DNA from: Hallerella sp963597395
GTDB taxonomy: Bacteria > Fibrobacterota > Fibrobacteria > Fibrobacterales > Fibrobacteraceae
Length of the DNA stretch: 64,000 nucleotides
Direction of reading: 5' to 3'
NCBI GenBank assembly: GCA_963597395.1
Contig: CAVBPX010000004.1
Span: forward strand, 1-64,000
Every line of letters starts with the position of its first letter. Position 1 is the stretch's first letter. The notes beneath the pieces are model-generated. The model was not told where the DNA came from, searched no databases, and saw only the letters and a list, made by a program, of their open reading frames with translations. This document shows, one piece after another, positions 1 through 8,399 of the stretch. A program made the translations under genes and the position numbers.

Positions 1-43
1 CCGCACCGTCGGCGCCGGATCCGTAACCGAAATCATCAAGTAA
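1..43 (+). CDS. tuf: Elongation factor Tu, C-terminal end (partial)
   Basis: Only the last 13 codons and the stop codon lie in the window. They read RTVGAGSVTEIIK, which matches the conserved C-terminus of EF-Tu, the GTPase that delivers aminoacyl-tRNA to the ribosome. A tuf gene directly before rpsJ is a common bacterial arrangement, and the 9-nt gap suggests co-transcription. The call rests on a short peptide plus context. Confidence 0.85.
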   Translation, partial: RTVGAGSVTEIIK

Positions 44-52
44 GGAATAAAA

Positions 53-361
53 ATGGCTGGTGAACGCATTCGTATTTGCCTGAAGTCGTTCGATCATCGC
101 ATGATCGATCGTTCCGCCCAGGACATCGTAAATACGGCTAAAAATACGGGAGCCCGCATCGCGGGTCCCATTCCTCTCCCGACCAAGATTCAAAAGTACA
201 CGGTTCTTCGTTCTCCGCACGTTGATAAGACTTCGCGCGAACAGTTCGAGTCCCGTACCCACAAACGCTTGATTGACATTCTGGATGCTACCCCGCAGAC
301 CGTGGACTCCCTGATGAAGTTGGATCTGCCCGCTGGTGTCGAAGTCGAAATTAAGGTGTAA
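53..361 (+). CDS. rpsJ: 30S ribosomal protein S10
   Basis: This 102-residue protein matches S10 in length and sequence: RIRICLKSFDHRMID at the start, then IAGPIPLPTKIQKYTVLRSPHVDK, split here as IAGPIPLPTK and YTVLRSPHVDK, which is the conserved loop reaching into the 30S head. S10 also acts with NusB in antitermination. It is the first gene of the S10 operon and has an AAGGAA ribosome-binding site before the ATG. Confidence 0.98.
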   Translation: MAGERIRICLKSFDHRMIDRSAQDIVNTAKNTGARIAGPIPLPTKIQKYTVLRSPHVDKTSREQFESRTHKRLIDILDATPQTVDSLMKLDLPAGVEVEIKV

Positions 362-365
362 CACA

Positions 366-983
366 ATGAACGGTATTCTTGCAAAAAAGCTGGGAATGAC
401 CCAAGTTTTCACGGATAACGGAGAATGCGTCCCTGTGACCGTTCTCGAAGCGGGTCCGTGCGTGGTCGTTTGCCACAAGACAGAAGAAAAAGACGGCTAT
501 ACCGCTATCCAGGTCGGTTTCGGTCTCGTCAAGGAAAATCGTGCAGACAAGGCAACCATCGGACACTTCAAGAAGAACAATCTTGATGTTCGCGGTTATC
601 TCGCCGAATTTGACGTTGACGACCTCGAATCCTGGCCCATCGGCAAGGAATTCGGCGCTGCGGACTTCGCGGACGTGAAGATGGTCGATGTCTCCGGAAT
701 CTCCAAGGGACACGGCTTCTCCGGCACTGTCAAGCGTCACAACTTCCACACGGGTCCCCGTGGCCACGGAACTCACAACATCCGTGAACCGGGCGGTCTT
801 TCCGCGCACTCCTATCCGGGTCGTGTTTTCCCGGGTAAGCGCATGGCCGGTCAGTATGGAAACAAGAAAGTCACTGTCAAGCACCTCCAGGTGATTAAGG
901 TTGACGGTGAACGCAATTTGATCTTTGTTCGCGGCGCTGTTCCGGGCCCGAAGAACGGAGTCATCGTGGTGAGGAAAGGCTAA
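366..983 (+). CDS. rplC: 50S ribosomal protein L3
   Basis: The ATG five bases after the rpsJ stop gives a 205-residue protein beginning MNGILAKKLGMTQVF, the usual L3 start; a more upstream in-frame ATG lies inside rpsJ and is not used. The segment KGHGFSGTVKRHNF and then GPRGHGTHNIREPG is the L3 loop that reaches toward the peptidyl transferase centre. The stop overlaps the rplD start by one base. Confidence 0.98.
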   Translation: MNGILAKKLGMTQVFTDNGECVPVTVLEAGPCVVVCHKTEEKDGYTAIQVGFGLVKENRADKATIGHFKKNNLDVRGYLAEFDVDDLESWPIGKEFGAADFADVKMVDVSGISKGHGFSGTVKRHNFHTGPRGHGTHNIREPGGLSAHSYPGRVFPGKRMAGQYGNKKVTVKHLQVIKVDGERNLIFVRGAVPGPKNGVIVVRKG

Positions 984-1606
984 TGGCAAAGGCAAAGCTC
1001 TACGCCGCTAGCGGCGAATTCAAGAACGAAATGGACCTTCCGGCGATGTTCGATTCTCCGATAAACAAGGTCTGCATCTATCTGCACATCAAGGCGATCC
1101 TCAACAATCGCCGTCAGGGAACCGCCCAGACCAAAAACCGCTCTCTCGTGAGCGGCGGTACGACGAAGCCCTGGAAGCAGAAGGGAACCGGTCGTGCCCG
1201 CGCCGGTCAGAACACTTCCGCGATTTGGGTCCGCGGTAACAAGGCTCACGGTCCGAAGTCCCATGACTACTTCGAAAAGGTGAACAAGAAGGTGAAGCGC
1301 ATCGCGTTCCACTCCGCCCTTTCCGACAAGGCCAAGGAAGGCAAGGTTCTCGTGTTCGAAAGCCTTTCTTTCGAAGCCCCGAAGACGAAGGATTTCCTCG
1401 CCGTCGTGAACAAGGCCGGTCTCGAACAGCGCAACGCGCTCTTCCTCGTCGGCTCGAACGACAAGAATCTCCGCCTCTCTTCGGCAAACGTTCCCTGGGT
1501 TCGCACCGCGCGTGTCCAGGACGTGAACACCTATGACCTCGTTCGCGCAAACAACATTGCGATTTCCCAGGAAGCTCTGGGTGAACTTACTGGAGGTTCC
1601 AGATGA
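983..1606 (+). CDS. rplD: 50S ribosomal protein L4
   Basis: The 207-residue protein carries the L4/L1e signature, with NNRRQGTAQTKNRSLVSGG and WKQKGTGRARAG forming the extended loop that lines the exit tunnel. Its start overlaps the rplC stop by one base, pointing to translational coupling. In E. coli L4 represses its own operon, but no equivalent leader is visible because the upstream region is outside the window. Confidence 0.98.
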   Translation: MAKAKLYAASGEFKNEMDLPAMFDSPINKVCIYLHIKAILNNRRQGTAQTKNRSLVSGGTTKPWKQKGTGRARAGQNTSAIWVRGNKAHGPKSHDYFEKVNKKVKRIAFHSALSDKAKEGKVLVFESLSFEAPKTKDFLAVVNKAGLEQRNALFLVGSNDKNLRLSSANVPWVRTARVQDVNTYDLVRANNIAISQEALGELTGGSR

Positions 1607-1905
1607 AAGAACTCCACGAAATCCTGGTTGAACCGCACATTACCGAAAGTTCTTCCAAGGCGATGGTAAACCCGCGCTCGGGTATCCGTCAGTATGTCTT
1701 CAAGGTTGCCCTTTCCGCTACCAAGCCGGAAATCAAGAACGCAATCGAATCCCGCTTTGGCGTGAAGGTCGATTCCGTCCACACCTTGATCAACCGTGGC
1801 AAGATGAAACGTGTACGCACCGCTGTAGGCAAGAAGTCCAACTGGAAGAAGGCTTACATCACGTTGCAGGCTGGCAACAAGATTGCCGAGATTGAAGGAG
1901 TGTAA
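1603..1905 (+). CDS. rplW: 50S ribosomal protein L23
   Basis: The 100-residue product has the L23 pattern: EPHITESSSKAM near the start, YVFKVALSATKPEIKNAIE, and VHTLINRGKMKR. L23 sits at the tunnel exit and is the docking site of trigger factor, which is encoded later in this window. The start overlaps the rplD stop by four bases. Confidence 0.98.
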   Translation: MKELHEILVEPHITESSSKAMVNPRSGIRQYVFKVALSATKPEIKNAIESRFGVKVDSVHTLINRGKMKRVRTAVGKKSNWKKAYITLQAGNKIAEIEGV

Positions 1906-1907
1906 CA

Positions 1908-2741
1908 ATGGGTCTGAAAAGCTATAGACCTCTTACCCCGACGCTGCGCTACAAGCAGCTGAACGATAAGAAGGAAATCACAGCTGACAAGCCGTACAAG
2001 CCTCTTACCGTTGGCAAAAAGCGCAGCTCCGGCCGCAGCAACGTTGGCGAAATCACCTCTCGTCGTCGCGGCGGTGGACACAAGAAGTCCTATCGTATCA
2101 TCGACTTCAAGCGCAATCGCGCGGGCATCTCCTGCACGGTCGAAACGATTGAATACGATCCGAACCGTTCCGCACGCATTGCCCTCGTCAAGTACGCCGA
2201 CGGCAAGCGTCAATACATCATCGCCCCGGCCGGCATCAAGGTCGGTGACGAGCTCAAGTCCGGCGTCGGAGCCGAATACCGTCTCGGTAACGCTCTTCCG
2301 CTGAAGGACATTCCGCTCAACGCGATGATCCACAACATCGAAATGATTCCGGGCAAGGGCGCCCAGATCGCCCGCTCCGCCGGTGCCGGTGCAGAACTCG
2401 TCGCAAAAGACGGCAAGCTCTGCCAGGTCCGCCTTCCGAGCGGCGAAATCCGCCTCATTCCGGAAGACTGCCTCGCAACTGTCGGTCAGGTTTCGAACAT
2501 CGACCACATGAACGAATCCTCGGGTTCTGCAGGTCGTTCCCGCTGGCTCGGTATCCGTCCGTCCGTCCGCGGCGTCGTGATGAACCCGGTTGACCACCCG
2601 CTCGGCGGTGGTGAAGGTCGAACCTCCGGTGGCCGTCACCCCTGCTCTCCGTGGGGCAAGAACTGCAAGGGCAAGAAAACCCGTAATAACAAGCGTACCG
2701 ATCACTACATTGTGCGTCGTCGTCAGAAGAAGAGGGCATAA
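1908..2741 (+). CDS. rplB: 50S ribosomal protein L2
   Basis: A 277-residue L2 with the N-terminal KSYRPLTPTLRY segment, the central RNA-binding domain, and the C-terminal signature region containing MNPVDHPLGGGEG with the conserved histidine needed for subunit association and peptidyl transfer. Length is typical. It follows rplW with a two-base gap inside the S10 operon. Confidence 0.98.
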   Translation: MGLKSYRPLTPTLRYKQLNDKKEITADKPYKPLTVGKKRSSGRSNVGEITSRRRGGGHKKSYRIIDFKRNRAGISCTVETIEYDPNRSARIALVKYADGKRQYIIAPAGIKVGDELKSGVGAEYRLGNALPLKDIPLNAMIHNIEMIPGKGAQIARSAGAGAELVAKDGKLCQVRLPSGEIRLIPEDCLATVGQVSNIDHMNESSGSAGRSRWLGIRPSVRGVVMNPVDHPLGGGEGRTSGGRHPCSPWGKNCKGKKTRNNKRTDHYIVRRRQKKRA

Positions 2742-2744
2742 GCT

Positions 2745-3026
2745 ATGTCGAGATCCATTAAGAAAGGCGCTTTCGTGGATTCCCACGTTTTGGTCAAGGC
2801 CAAGGCAATGGCAAGTTCCGACAAGAAGCAGCCCATCAAGACCTGGTCCCGTCGTTCTACCATCATCCCGGACATGGTCGGCTTGACGTTTGCCGTTTAC
2901 AATGGCAAGCAGTTCATCCCGGTCTATGTGACCGAAAATATGGTCGGACACAAACTGGGTGAATTTTCTCCCACACGTATCTTCCGCGGCCACCGCAAGG
3001 CTGAAGCTGCAGGAGGAGCTAAATAA
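2745..3026 (+). CDS. rpsS: 30S ribosomal protein S19
   Basis: The 93-residue protein starts MSRSIKKGAFVD and contains IKTWSRRSTIIPDMVGLT and GHKLGEFSPTRIFRGH, the S19 signature in the head of the 30S subunit. It lies between rplB and rplV as expected. Its stop codon overlaps the rplV start by one base. Confidence 0.98.
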   Translation: MSRSIKKGAFVDSHVLVKAKAMASSDKKQPIKTWSRRSTIIPDMVGLTFAVYNGKQFIPVYVTENMVGHKLGEFSPTRIFRGHRKAEAAGGAK

Positions 3027-3382
3027 TGAAAGCTATTGCAAAAGTCAAGAACATCCGTTACGGTGTTCGCAAGCTCCGCTTGGTTGTGGATCTGATGCGC
3101 GGCAAGTCCGTTGATCAGGCGTTCGCCATGCTTTCCGTTCTTCGCAACAAGAAGAAGGGCGCTCCGATCGTCGAAAACGCTCTCAAGTCCGCCGTTGCGA
3201 ACTTCAAGCAGAAGGCCGCAGGCGCCGTCACTACCGAAGATCTGAAGATCGAGGCGATTTCCGCCGACGGTGCGACGATTATGAAGCGCATGCGTCCGCG
3301 TTCCCATGGAAGCGCCGACCGCATCGCGAAGCCGCTTTCTCATTTGACCGTCGTTGTCTCGGACAACGCTGATAAGGAGTAA
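3026..3382 (+). CDS. rplV: 50S ribosomal protein L22
   Basis: This 118-residue L22 has IRYGVRKLRLVVDLMRGKSV near the start, and its C-terminal hairpin region, containing MKRMRPRSHGSADRI, lines the exit tunnel. The hairpin is the site of macrolide-resistance mutations in other bacteria; nothing unusual is visible here. An AGGAG ribosome-binding site lies in the end of rpsS. Confidence 0.98.
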   Translation: MKAIAKVKNIRYGVRKLRLVVDLMRGKSVDQAFAMLSVLRNKKKGAPIVENALKSAVANFKQKAAGAVTTEDLKIEAISADGATIMKRMRPRSHGSADRIAKPLSHLTVVVSDNADKE

Positions 3383-3385
3383 ACT

Positions 3386-4051
3386 ATGGGTCAGAAAACT
3401 CATCCGTATGGTCTTCGTCTCGGCGTTATTGACGACTGGCAGTCGAAGTGGTATGCCGAGAACGACAAGTTTGCCGATTTCCTCTACGAGGACATTGTGC
3501 TGCGTCGTTACCTGATGAAGCGCTTTGAACATGCCTCCCTTTCCAAGGTCGGCATTGAACGCACCGTCAAGAAAGTGAACGTGAACCTCTTTACCGCTCG
3601 CCCGGGTGTCGTCATCGGCAAAAAGGGCGAAGAATTGGAACGCCTCAAGAGCGAACTCCAATATCTGACCGGAAAAGAAATCTATATTAGCGTCCACGAA
3701 ATCAAGCGCCCGGAAGCTGATGCAAAGCTCGTTGCCGAAAACATCGCTCGTCAGCTCGAAAAGCGCGTCTCGTTCCGCCGTGCGATGAAGCGCGCGATGC
3801 AGAGTGCGATGCGTATGGGCATTGAAGGCGTCAAGATTCAGTGCGGCGGCCGTCTCGGTGGAGCGGAAATCGCCCGCGTCGAAAAGTATGCCGAAGGCCG
3901 CGTGCCCCTGCATACGCTTCGCGCCGACATCGACTATGCGACCGCCACGGCCAAGACCGTTTACGGCGCTGTCGGTATCAAGGTCTGGATCATGCACGGT
4001 GAAAAGATTGGCAAGGACGTCTTTTCGTCTGAACCTAAGAGAGAGAAGTAA
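3386..4051 (+). CDS. rpsC: 30S ribosomal protein S3
   Basis: The 221-residue protein begins MGQKTHPYGLRLGVI, has a type II KH RNA-binding domain with the GxxG loop in VVIGKKGEELERL, and the C-terminal S3 domain with QCGGRLGGAEIAR and GRVPLHTLRADIDYA. S3 is at the mRNA entry site of the 30S subunit. A GGAGTAA ribosome-binding site precedes the ATG. Confidence 0.98.
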   Translation: MGQKTHPYGLRLGVIDDWQSKWYAENDKFADFLYEDIVLRRYLMKRFEHASLSKVGIERTVKKVNVNLFTARPGVVIGKKGEELERLKSELQYLTGKEIYISVHEIKRPEADAKLVAENIARQLEKRVSFRRAMKRAMQSAMRMGIEGVKIQCGGRLGGAEIARVEKYAEGRVPLHTLRADIDYATATAKTVYGAVGIKVWIMHGEKIGKDVFSSEPKREK

Positions 4052-4053
4052 TT

Positions 4054-4467
4054 ATGCTGAGTCCTAAAAGAACAAAGTTCCGCAAAGAACAGAAGCGTCG
4101 CATGAAAGGACGTGCGACGAGCGGCGATACGATTGCTTTCGGTGAATACGGAATGCAGGCTCTCGAGAAGTGCTGGATCACGGCACGTCAGATCGAAGCG
4201 GCCCGTATCACGATGACCCGCACCATCAAGCGCGGCGGTCACATCTGGATCCGCATTTTCCCGAACAAGCCGGTCACCCGTCACCCCGCAGAAGCCCGTA
4301 TGGGTAAGGGCAAGGGCGCTGTCGAATTCTGGGCAGCCGTCGTTCTCCCGGGTCGCATCATGTTCGAAATGGACGGTGTGGATCGCGATCTCGCCCTCAA
4401 GGCCATGCGCGATGCCGCCCAGAAGTTGCCGATCAAAGTTAAAATCGTGGAGGCTTCGGAGATCTAA
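4054..4467 (+). CDS. rplP: 50S ribosomal protein L16
   Basis: The 137-residue protein starts MLSPKRTKFRKEQKRR and contains ITARQIEAARITMTR and WIRIFPNKPVTRHPAEARMG, the L16/L10e signature. L16 organises the A-site region of the 50S subunit. Its stop overlaps the rpmC ATG by one base. Confidence 0.98.
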   Translation: MLSPKRTKFRKEQKRRMKGRATSGDTIAFGEYGMQALEKCWITARQIEAARITMTRTIKRGGHIWIRIFPNKPVTRHPAEARMGKGKGAVEFWAAVVLPGRIMFEMDGVDRDLALKAMRDAAQKLPIKVKIVEASEI

Positions 4468-4661
4468 TGAAAGCACGCGAACTGAAGGAATTGAGCAACG
4501 AACAGCTTCAGGAAAAGCTCTCCCAGCTGAACCTCGACCTGTTCAACAACCGGTTCTCTGCAAAAACTGGCAACAGCGTAGAGAAGCCCGTCACGATGCG
4601 TTCCATCCGTAAGGACATCGCTCGCATCAAGACCATTCTTACCGAAAGGGCCAAGGCGTGA
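4467..4661 (+). CDS. rpmC: 50S ribosomal protein L29
   Basis: A 64-residue, mostly helical protein with ARELKELSNEQLQEKLSQL and a C-terminal SIRKDIARIKTILTER, the usual L29 signature. L29 pairs with L23 at the tunnel exit. A GGAGG-like site inside rplP precedes the start. Confidence 0.97.
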   Translation: MKARELKELSNEQLQEKLSQLNLDLFNNRFSAKTGNSVEKPVTMRSIRKDIARIKTILTERAKA

Positions 4662-4678
4662 GCCGGCAGGAGCAAACA

Positions 4679-4933
4679 ATGGAAAGAAACTCTCGCAAAG
4701 TGAGACAGGGTATCGTTTCGTCCAGCGCTATGGACAAGACGATTACGGTTGTGGTCGAAGACCGCAAGCGTCACCCGATTTACAACAAGATCATGAAATC
4801 CACGTCGAAGTTCAAGGCTCATGACGAAAAGAATGAAGCCGAAGTCGGCGATACCGTGGAAATCATGGAAACCCGTCCCCTTTCCGCAACGAAGCGTTGG
4901 CGCCTTGTTCGGATTGTGGCAAAGAAGAAGTAA
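4679..4933 (+). CDS. rpsQ: 30S ribosomal protein S17
   Basis: The start is placed at the ATG preceded by an AGGAG seven bases upstream, giving 84 residues starting MERNSRKVRQGIV; an in-frame GTG 21 bases earlier would overlap rpmC and lacks a good ribosome-binding site. The OB-fold S17 signature is clear: KTITVVVEDRKRHPIYNKI and then VEIMETRPLSATKRWRLV. Confidence 0.96.
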   Translation: MERNSRKVRQGIVSSSAMDKTITVVVEDRKRHPIYNKIMKSTSKFKAHDEKNEAEVGDTVEIMETRPLSATKRWRLVRIVAKKK

Positions 4934-4957
4934 TCCTTCTGGAGTAAGGCGAATAAT

Positions 4958-5326
4958 ATGATTCAAGAAGAAACAAGACTGGTCGTGGCCGACAACAGCG
5001 GTGCGAAAGAAGTCGCCTGCATCCGAGTTTTGGGTGGATCCAACCGGCGCTATGCAAGCATCGGTGACGTCATCAAGGTAGCCGTCAAGGACGCTATCCC
5101 CCAGAGCAAGGTGAAGAAAGGCTCTGTCGCCGATGCCGTCGTGGTCCGTACACGCAAGGAAATCGGTCGCAAGGACGGATCTTTCATCCGTTTCTCCGAC
5201 AACGCCGTCGTGCTTATCACGAAAGACGGCGAACCCCGTGGAACCCGTATCTTTGGACCTGTTGCGCGCGAACTTCGCGACCACAACTTCACAAAGATAA
5301 TTTCTCTCGCACCCGAGGTGCTCTAA
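4958..5326 (+). CDS. rplN: 50S ribosomal protein L14
   Basis: The 122-residue protein begins MIQEETRLVVADNSGAKE and contains GDVIKVAVKDA and FSDNAVVLITKDGEPRGTRI, the L14 signature. L14 contacts 16S rRNA at an intersubunit bridge. The rplX ATG overlaps its stop by one base. Confidence 0.98.
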   Translation: MIQEETRLVVADNSGAKEVACIRVLGGSNRRYASIGDVIKVAVKDAIPQSKVKKGSVADAVVVRTRKEIGRKDGSFIRFSDNAVVLITKDGEPRGTRIFGPVARELRDHNFTKIISLAPEVL

Positions 5327-5631
5327 TGTCTAACATCAAGAAGAACGATAACGTCAAGGTTATCTCCGGCTCTTACAAGGGAAAAACCGGTGCGGTTCTG
5401 AGCGTTGATCCGAAGAAGGGTCGCGTGATTGTTGCTGGCGTGAACGTCCACAAGCGTCACGAGAAGCCGAGCCAGACCAACCAGACCGGTGGCATCGTTG
5501 AAAAGGAACTTCCGATCGACATCTCCAACGTGATGCTTCTCGAAGGTTCCACTCCCGTCCGTACGCGTCGTACCCGTGAACCGGGCAAGAAGAGCGTCCG
5601 CGTGAGCGTCAAGTCCGGCAAGGCTCTGTGA
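5326..5631 (+). CDS. rplX: 50S ribosomal protein L24
   Basis: This 101-residue protein has the KOW motif near its N-terminus (KKNDNVKVISGSYKGKTGAV), followed by VIVAGVNVHKRHEKPSQ, as in L24, an early assembly protein of the 50S subunit. It is coupled to rplN by a one-base overlap. Confidence 0.97.
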   Translation: MSNIKKNDNVKVISGSYKGKTGAVLSVDPKKGRVIVAGVNVHKRHEKPSQTNQTGGIVEKELPIDISNVMLLEGSTPVRTRRTREPGKKSVRVSVKSGKAL

Positions 5632-5641
5632 GGTCTATACA

Positions 5642-6184
5642 ATGAGCACAATGAAGAAAGATGTTTACGAAAAGACCGTAGCGCCTGCCCTCAAGCAGAA
5701 ATTCGGTTACAAAAACGTGATGCAGATTCCGCGTCTGCAGAAGATCGTCATCAACATGGGTGTAGGCGAAGCCGCCTCGAACCGCAAGGTTCTTGACGAA
5801 GCGGTGGACGTCCTCTCCGCCATCACCGGGCAGAAGCCCGTCGTGACGAAGGCTCGCAAGGCAATTTCGAACTTCAAGCTCCGCGAAGGGCTCGGAATCG
5901 GTGCCAAGGTGACCCTCCACGGCGAAAACATGTGGGACTTCCTCTATCGGTTCATCAATATCACCCTTCCGCGCGTGCGTGACTTCCGCGGTCTTCCGCG
6001 TCGCGGCTTTGACGGCTGCGGCAACTACACGCTCGGCATCAAGGAACAGTCGATTTTTGTTGAAATCGATATCGATAAAATTTCTCAGACCCTTGGCATG
6101 GACATCTCCTTTGTCACTTCCGCCCAGTCGGATGACGAAGGTCGCGCCCTGCTCGAAGGTCTCGGTCTCCCCTTCAGGAAGTAA
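5642..6184 (+). CDS. rplE: 50S ribosomal protein L5
   Basis: A 180-residue L5 with KNVMQIPRLQKIVINMGVG, GQKPVVTKARKAISNFKLR and the C-terminal GMDISFVTSAQSDDEGRALL. L5 binds 5S rRNA and contacts the P-site tRNA. It follows rplX in the spc order. Confidence 0.98.
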   Translation: MSTMKKDVYEKTVAPALKQKFGYKNVMQIPRLQKIVINMGVGEAASNRKVLDEAVDVLSAITGQKPVVTKARKAISNFKLREGLGIGAKVTLHGENMWDFLYRFINITLPRVRDFRGLPRRGFDGCGNYTLGIKEQSIFVEIDIDKISQTLGMDISFVTSAQSDDEGRALLEGLGLPFRK

Positions 6185-6192
6185 GGTATACC

Positions 6193-6378
6193 ATGGCAAG
6201 CAGAAGAATGATTGAAAAGTGCAAGCGCACTCCGAAATACACGGTTCGTGGGTATCATCGCTGCAAGCGTTGCGGTAGGCCGCACGCCTATATGCGTCGC
6301 TTTGGACTGTGCCGTATTTGCTTCCGCGAAATGGCACTCGCCGGCGAAATCCCGGGCATCACCAAATCTTCCTGGTAA
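6193..6378 (+). CDS. rpsN: 30S ribosomal protein S14, zinc-binding type
   Basis: The 61-residue product is the short form of S14. It keeps the four-cysteine zinc ribbon, with HRCKRCGRPHAY and FGLCRICFREMA supplying two CxxC pairs. The zinc-free long form of about 100 residues is not found in this window. Position between rplE and rpsH is canonical. Confidence 0.97.
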   Translation: MASRRMIEKCKRTPKYTVRGYHRCKRCGRPHAYMRRFGLCRICFREMALAGEIPGITKSSW

Positions 6379-6392
6379 GGAGCGTTTAACAA

Positions 6393-6785
6393 ATGGCAAC
6401 AGATACAATCGCCGATATGCTCACCCGCATCCGCAACGCCGTCGCGGCGAAGGCGCCTGTGGTGGACATTCCTGCCAGCAATCAGAAGCGCGAAATCGCT
6501 CGTGTTTTGCAGGAAAAAGGTTTTATTAAGAAATTCGTCGTGGTCGATGACGGCAAGCAGGGCATTATCAAGGTCCTTCTCCGCTACACGAACGGCGTTC
6601 CGGCTATTCAAGGCATCCAGCGCGTCAGCCGCTCGGGACTTCGTGCCTACAGTGATGTGGCAAAGCTTCCGCGCGTCCGCAACGGTCTTGGCTATGCGAT
6701 TATCTCCACTTCCAAAGGTGTGATGACCGACCACGAAGCCCGCAAGGAAAACGTGGGTGGTGAAATCATTGCAAAGGTCTGGTGA
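6393..6785 (+). CDS. rpsH: 30S ribosomal protein S8
   Basis: The 130-residue protein starts MATDTIADMLTRIRNA and ends with the S8 signature region around GLGYAIISTSKGVMTDHEAR and GGEIIAKVW. S8 is a primary 16S rRNA binder and the translational repressor of the spc operon in E. coli. A GGAG site precedes the start. Confidence 0.98.
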   Translation: MATDTIADMLTRIRNAVAAKAPVVDIPASNQKREIARVLQEKGFIKKFVVVDDGKQGIIKVLLRYTNGVPAIQGIQRVSRSGLRAYSDVAKLPRVRNGLGYAIISTSKGVMTDHEARKENVGGEIIAKVW

Positions 6786-6792
6786 GGTAAAG

Positions 6793-7332
6793 ATGTCTCG
6801 TATCGGAAAAGCTATCATTCATATCCCCGCCGGCGTCAAGGTGTCGCTCAACGGCCAGAACATCCTGGTCGAAGGCCCGCTCGGAAAGCTCTCCTCCAAG
6901 GTTCACGATCTCATCAAGATCAACCTCGATGGCGACAAGCTTTCTTTTGAACGCCCGGACGATCAGAAGTTTACGCGTGCTATCCACGGCACGACCCGCG
7001 CCCTCGTGGCGAACATGGTCGAAGGCGTTACCAAGGGCTTTGAAAAGAACCTGGAAATCGTCGGCGTCGGCTACCGCGTAGAACAAAAAGGCAACGACTT
7101 GAACCTCGTGCTCGGATTCTCCCACCCGGTGATCTACAAGGCTCCGGAAGGAATCACGCTGAAGGCGGTTGACCCGCTGAAAATCAGCATCAAGGGCATC
7201 GACAAGCAAAAAGTTGGTCAGGCTGCAGCTGAAATTCGCAAGTACCGCCGTCCCGAACCGTATAAGGGCAAGGGCATCAAGTACGTTGGCGAATACATCC
7301 GCCGCAAGCAGGGCAAGAAGACAGGTAAATAA
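6793..7332 (+). CDS. rplF: 50S ribosomal protein L6
   Basis: Start chosen at the ATG preceded by GAGGT, giving 179 residues starting MSRIGKAIIHIPAGVKV; an earlier in-frame ATG lies inside rpsH. The C-terminal signature RRPEPYKGKGIKYVGEYIRR is intact. L6 sits near the sarcin-ricin loop where elongation factors bind. Confidence 0.98.
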   Translation: MSRIGKAIIHIPAGVKVSLNGQNILVEGPLGKLSSKVHDLIKINLDGDKLSFERPDDQKFTRAIHGTTRALVANMVEGVTKGFEKNLEIVGVGYRVEQKGNDLNLVLGFSHPVIYKAPEGITLKAVDPLKISIKGIDKQKVGQAAAEIRKYRRPEPYKGKGIKYVGEYIRRKQGKKTGK

Positions 7333-7341
7333 GGTAACGTT

Positions 7342-7713
7342 ATGGCTGTTATTGCTAAAAAAAGACTTGAGTCCAGAATTGCGCGTCATGCACGTGTTCG
7401 CAAGACCGTCAACGGTACCCCCGAACGTCCGCGTCTTGCCGTCCGTCGCACGCTTTCTAACATGATCGCTCAGATCATTGACGATGTTTCTCACAAATCC
7501 TTGGTGCAGCTCGCAACGTCTTCCAAGGATTTCCAGGCGAAGTTCGGTGAACTCACCAAGACCGAACAGAGCAAGAAACTCGGAAATCTCATCGCCGACG
7601 AAGCGAAGGCCAAGGGCATCTCTGCCGTTGTGTTCGATCGCGGCGGTTACATTTATCACGGTCGCGTTCAGGCTCTCGCTGAGGGAGCTCGTGAAGGCGG
7701 ACTCCAATTCTAA
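7342..7713 (+). CDS. rplR: 50S ribosomal protein L18
   Basis: The 123-residue protein has the 5S-rRNA-binding L18 pattern: RKTVNGTPERPRLAVRRT near the N-terminus and VVFDRGGYIYHGRVQALAEG with the typical C-terminal AREGGLQF. It sits between rplF and rpsE as expected. Confidence 0.98.
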   Translation: MAVIAKKRLESRIARHARVRKTVNGTPERPRLAVRRTLSNMIAQIIDDVSHKSLVQLATSSKDFQAKFGELTKTEQSKKLGNLIADEAKAKGISAVVFDRGGYIYHGRVQALAEGAREGGLQF

Positions 7714-7723
7714 GAGGTACACT

Positions 7724-8206
7724 TTGGAACGCGAAACTCAAGTTTCTGAATTTGAAGACAGAGTTGTGCACATCAATCGTTGCGCCAAGACCGTCAAGGG
7801 CGGTCGTCGCATGTCCTTCAGTGCTCTCGTCGTTGTGGGCAACAAGAAGGGCAAGATCGGTGTGGGCTTAGGCAAGGCGAAGGAAGTTTCCGAAGCTATC
7901 CGCAAAGGAACCGAAGCCGCCCAGCGCAATCTCATCGAGGTGAACGTCCAGGACGGAACCATTCCGCACGATGTCGAAATCAAGTACGGTGCAACGCGCA
8001 TCCGTCTGATTCCGGCAGCTCCCGGTACCGGTGTTATCGCCGGCGCTGCGGCCCGTGCCGTTTTGGAACTCGCCGGTGTCCACAACATTCTTACCAAGAT
8101 CTATGGTTCTTCCAATCCGAGCACCGTGGTCCAGGCCTGCATTGAAGGTCTCACGACTCAGAAGAACAAAAATGACTACGCTGCTCTGCGCGGTCAGAAC
8201 GCCTGA
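7724..8206 (+). CDS. rpsE: 30S ribosomal protein S5 (TTG start)
   Basis: The protein is read from a TTG codon six bases after a GAGG ribosome-binding site, giving 160 residues beginning MERETQVSEFEDRVVHINR. No ATG lies nearby in frame and any earlier start would run into rplR. The S5 core GGRRMSFSALVVVGNKKGKIG and the C-terminal domain with APGTGVIAGAAARAVLE are complete. S5 helps decoding fidelity. Confidence 0.95.
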   Translation: MERETQVSEFEDRVVHINRCAKTVKGGRRMSFSALVVVGNKKGKIGVGLGKAKEVSEAIRKGTEAAQRNLIEVNVQDGTIPHDVEIKYGATRIRLIPAAPGTGVIAGAAARAVLELAGVHNILTKIYGSSNPSTVVQACIEGLTTQKNKNDYAALRGQNA

Positions 8207-8217
8207 GGTCTAGAGAA

Positions 8218-8397
8218 ATGAAAAAAGTAAGAATTACCCAGATCAAGGGAATCATCCACGCCCTGCCGAAGCACAAGGCCAACATCAAGGCTCTCGGGCT
8301 TCACGGGATTGGAACTTCTAACGAATTGACGCTGACTCCGGCTATCCAGGGCATCATCAATGTTGTCCGCCACATGGTCAAGATCGAGGAGATTTAA
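8218..8397 (+). CDS. rpmD: 50S ribosomal protein L30
   Basis: A 59-residue reading frame between rpsE and rplO encodes MKKVRITQIKGIIHALPKH, then a segment with LGLHGIGTSNELT and a C-terminal VRHMVKIEEI. Length, lysine-rich start and place in the spc operon fit L30, a small protein on the 50S surface. Its stop is followed after two bases by the rplO ATG. Confidence 0.95.
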   Translation: MKKVRITQIKGIIHALPKHKANIKALGLHGIGTSNELTLTPAIQGIINVVRHMVKIEEI

Positions 8398-8399
8398 TC

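Noticed and set aside
1854..2993. 379-codon open frame on the minus strand opposite rplB and rpsS
   Set aside because: It is antisense to two certain ribosomal genes, has no ribosome-binding site and no recognisable domain; such frames arise from the G/C bias at third codon positions.
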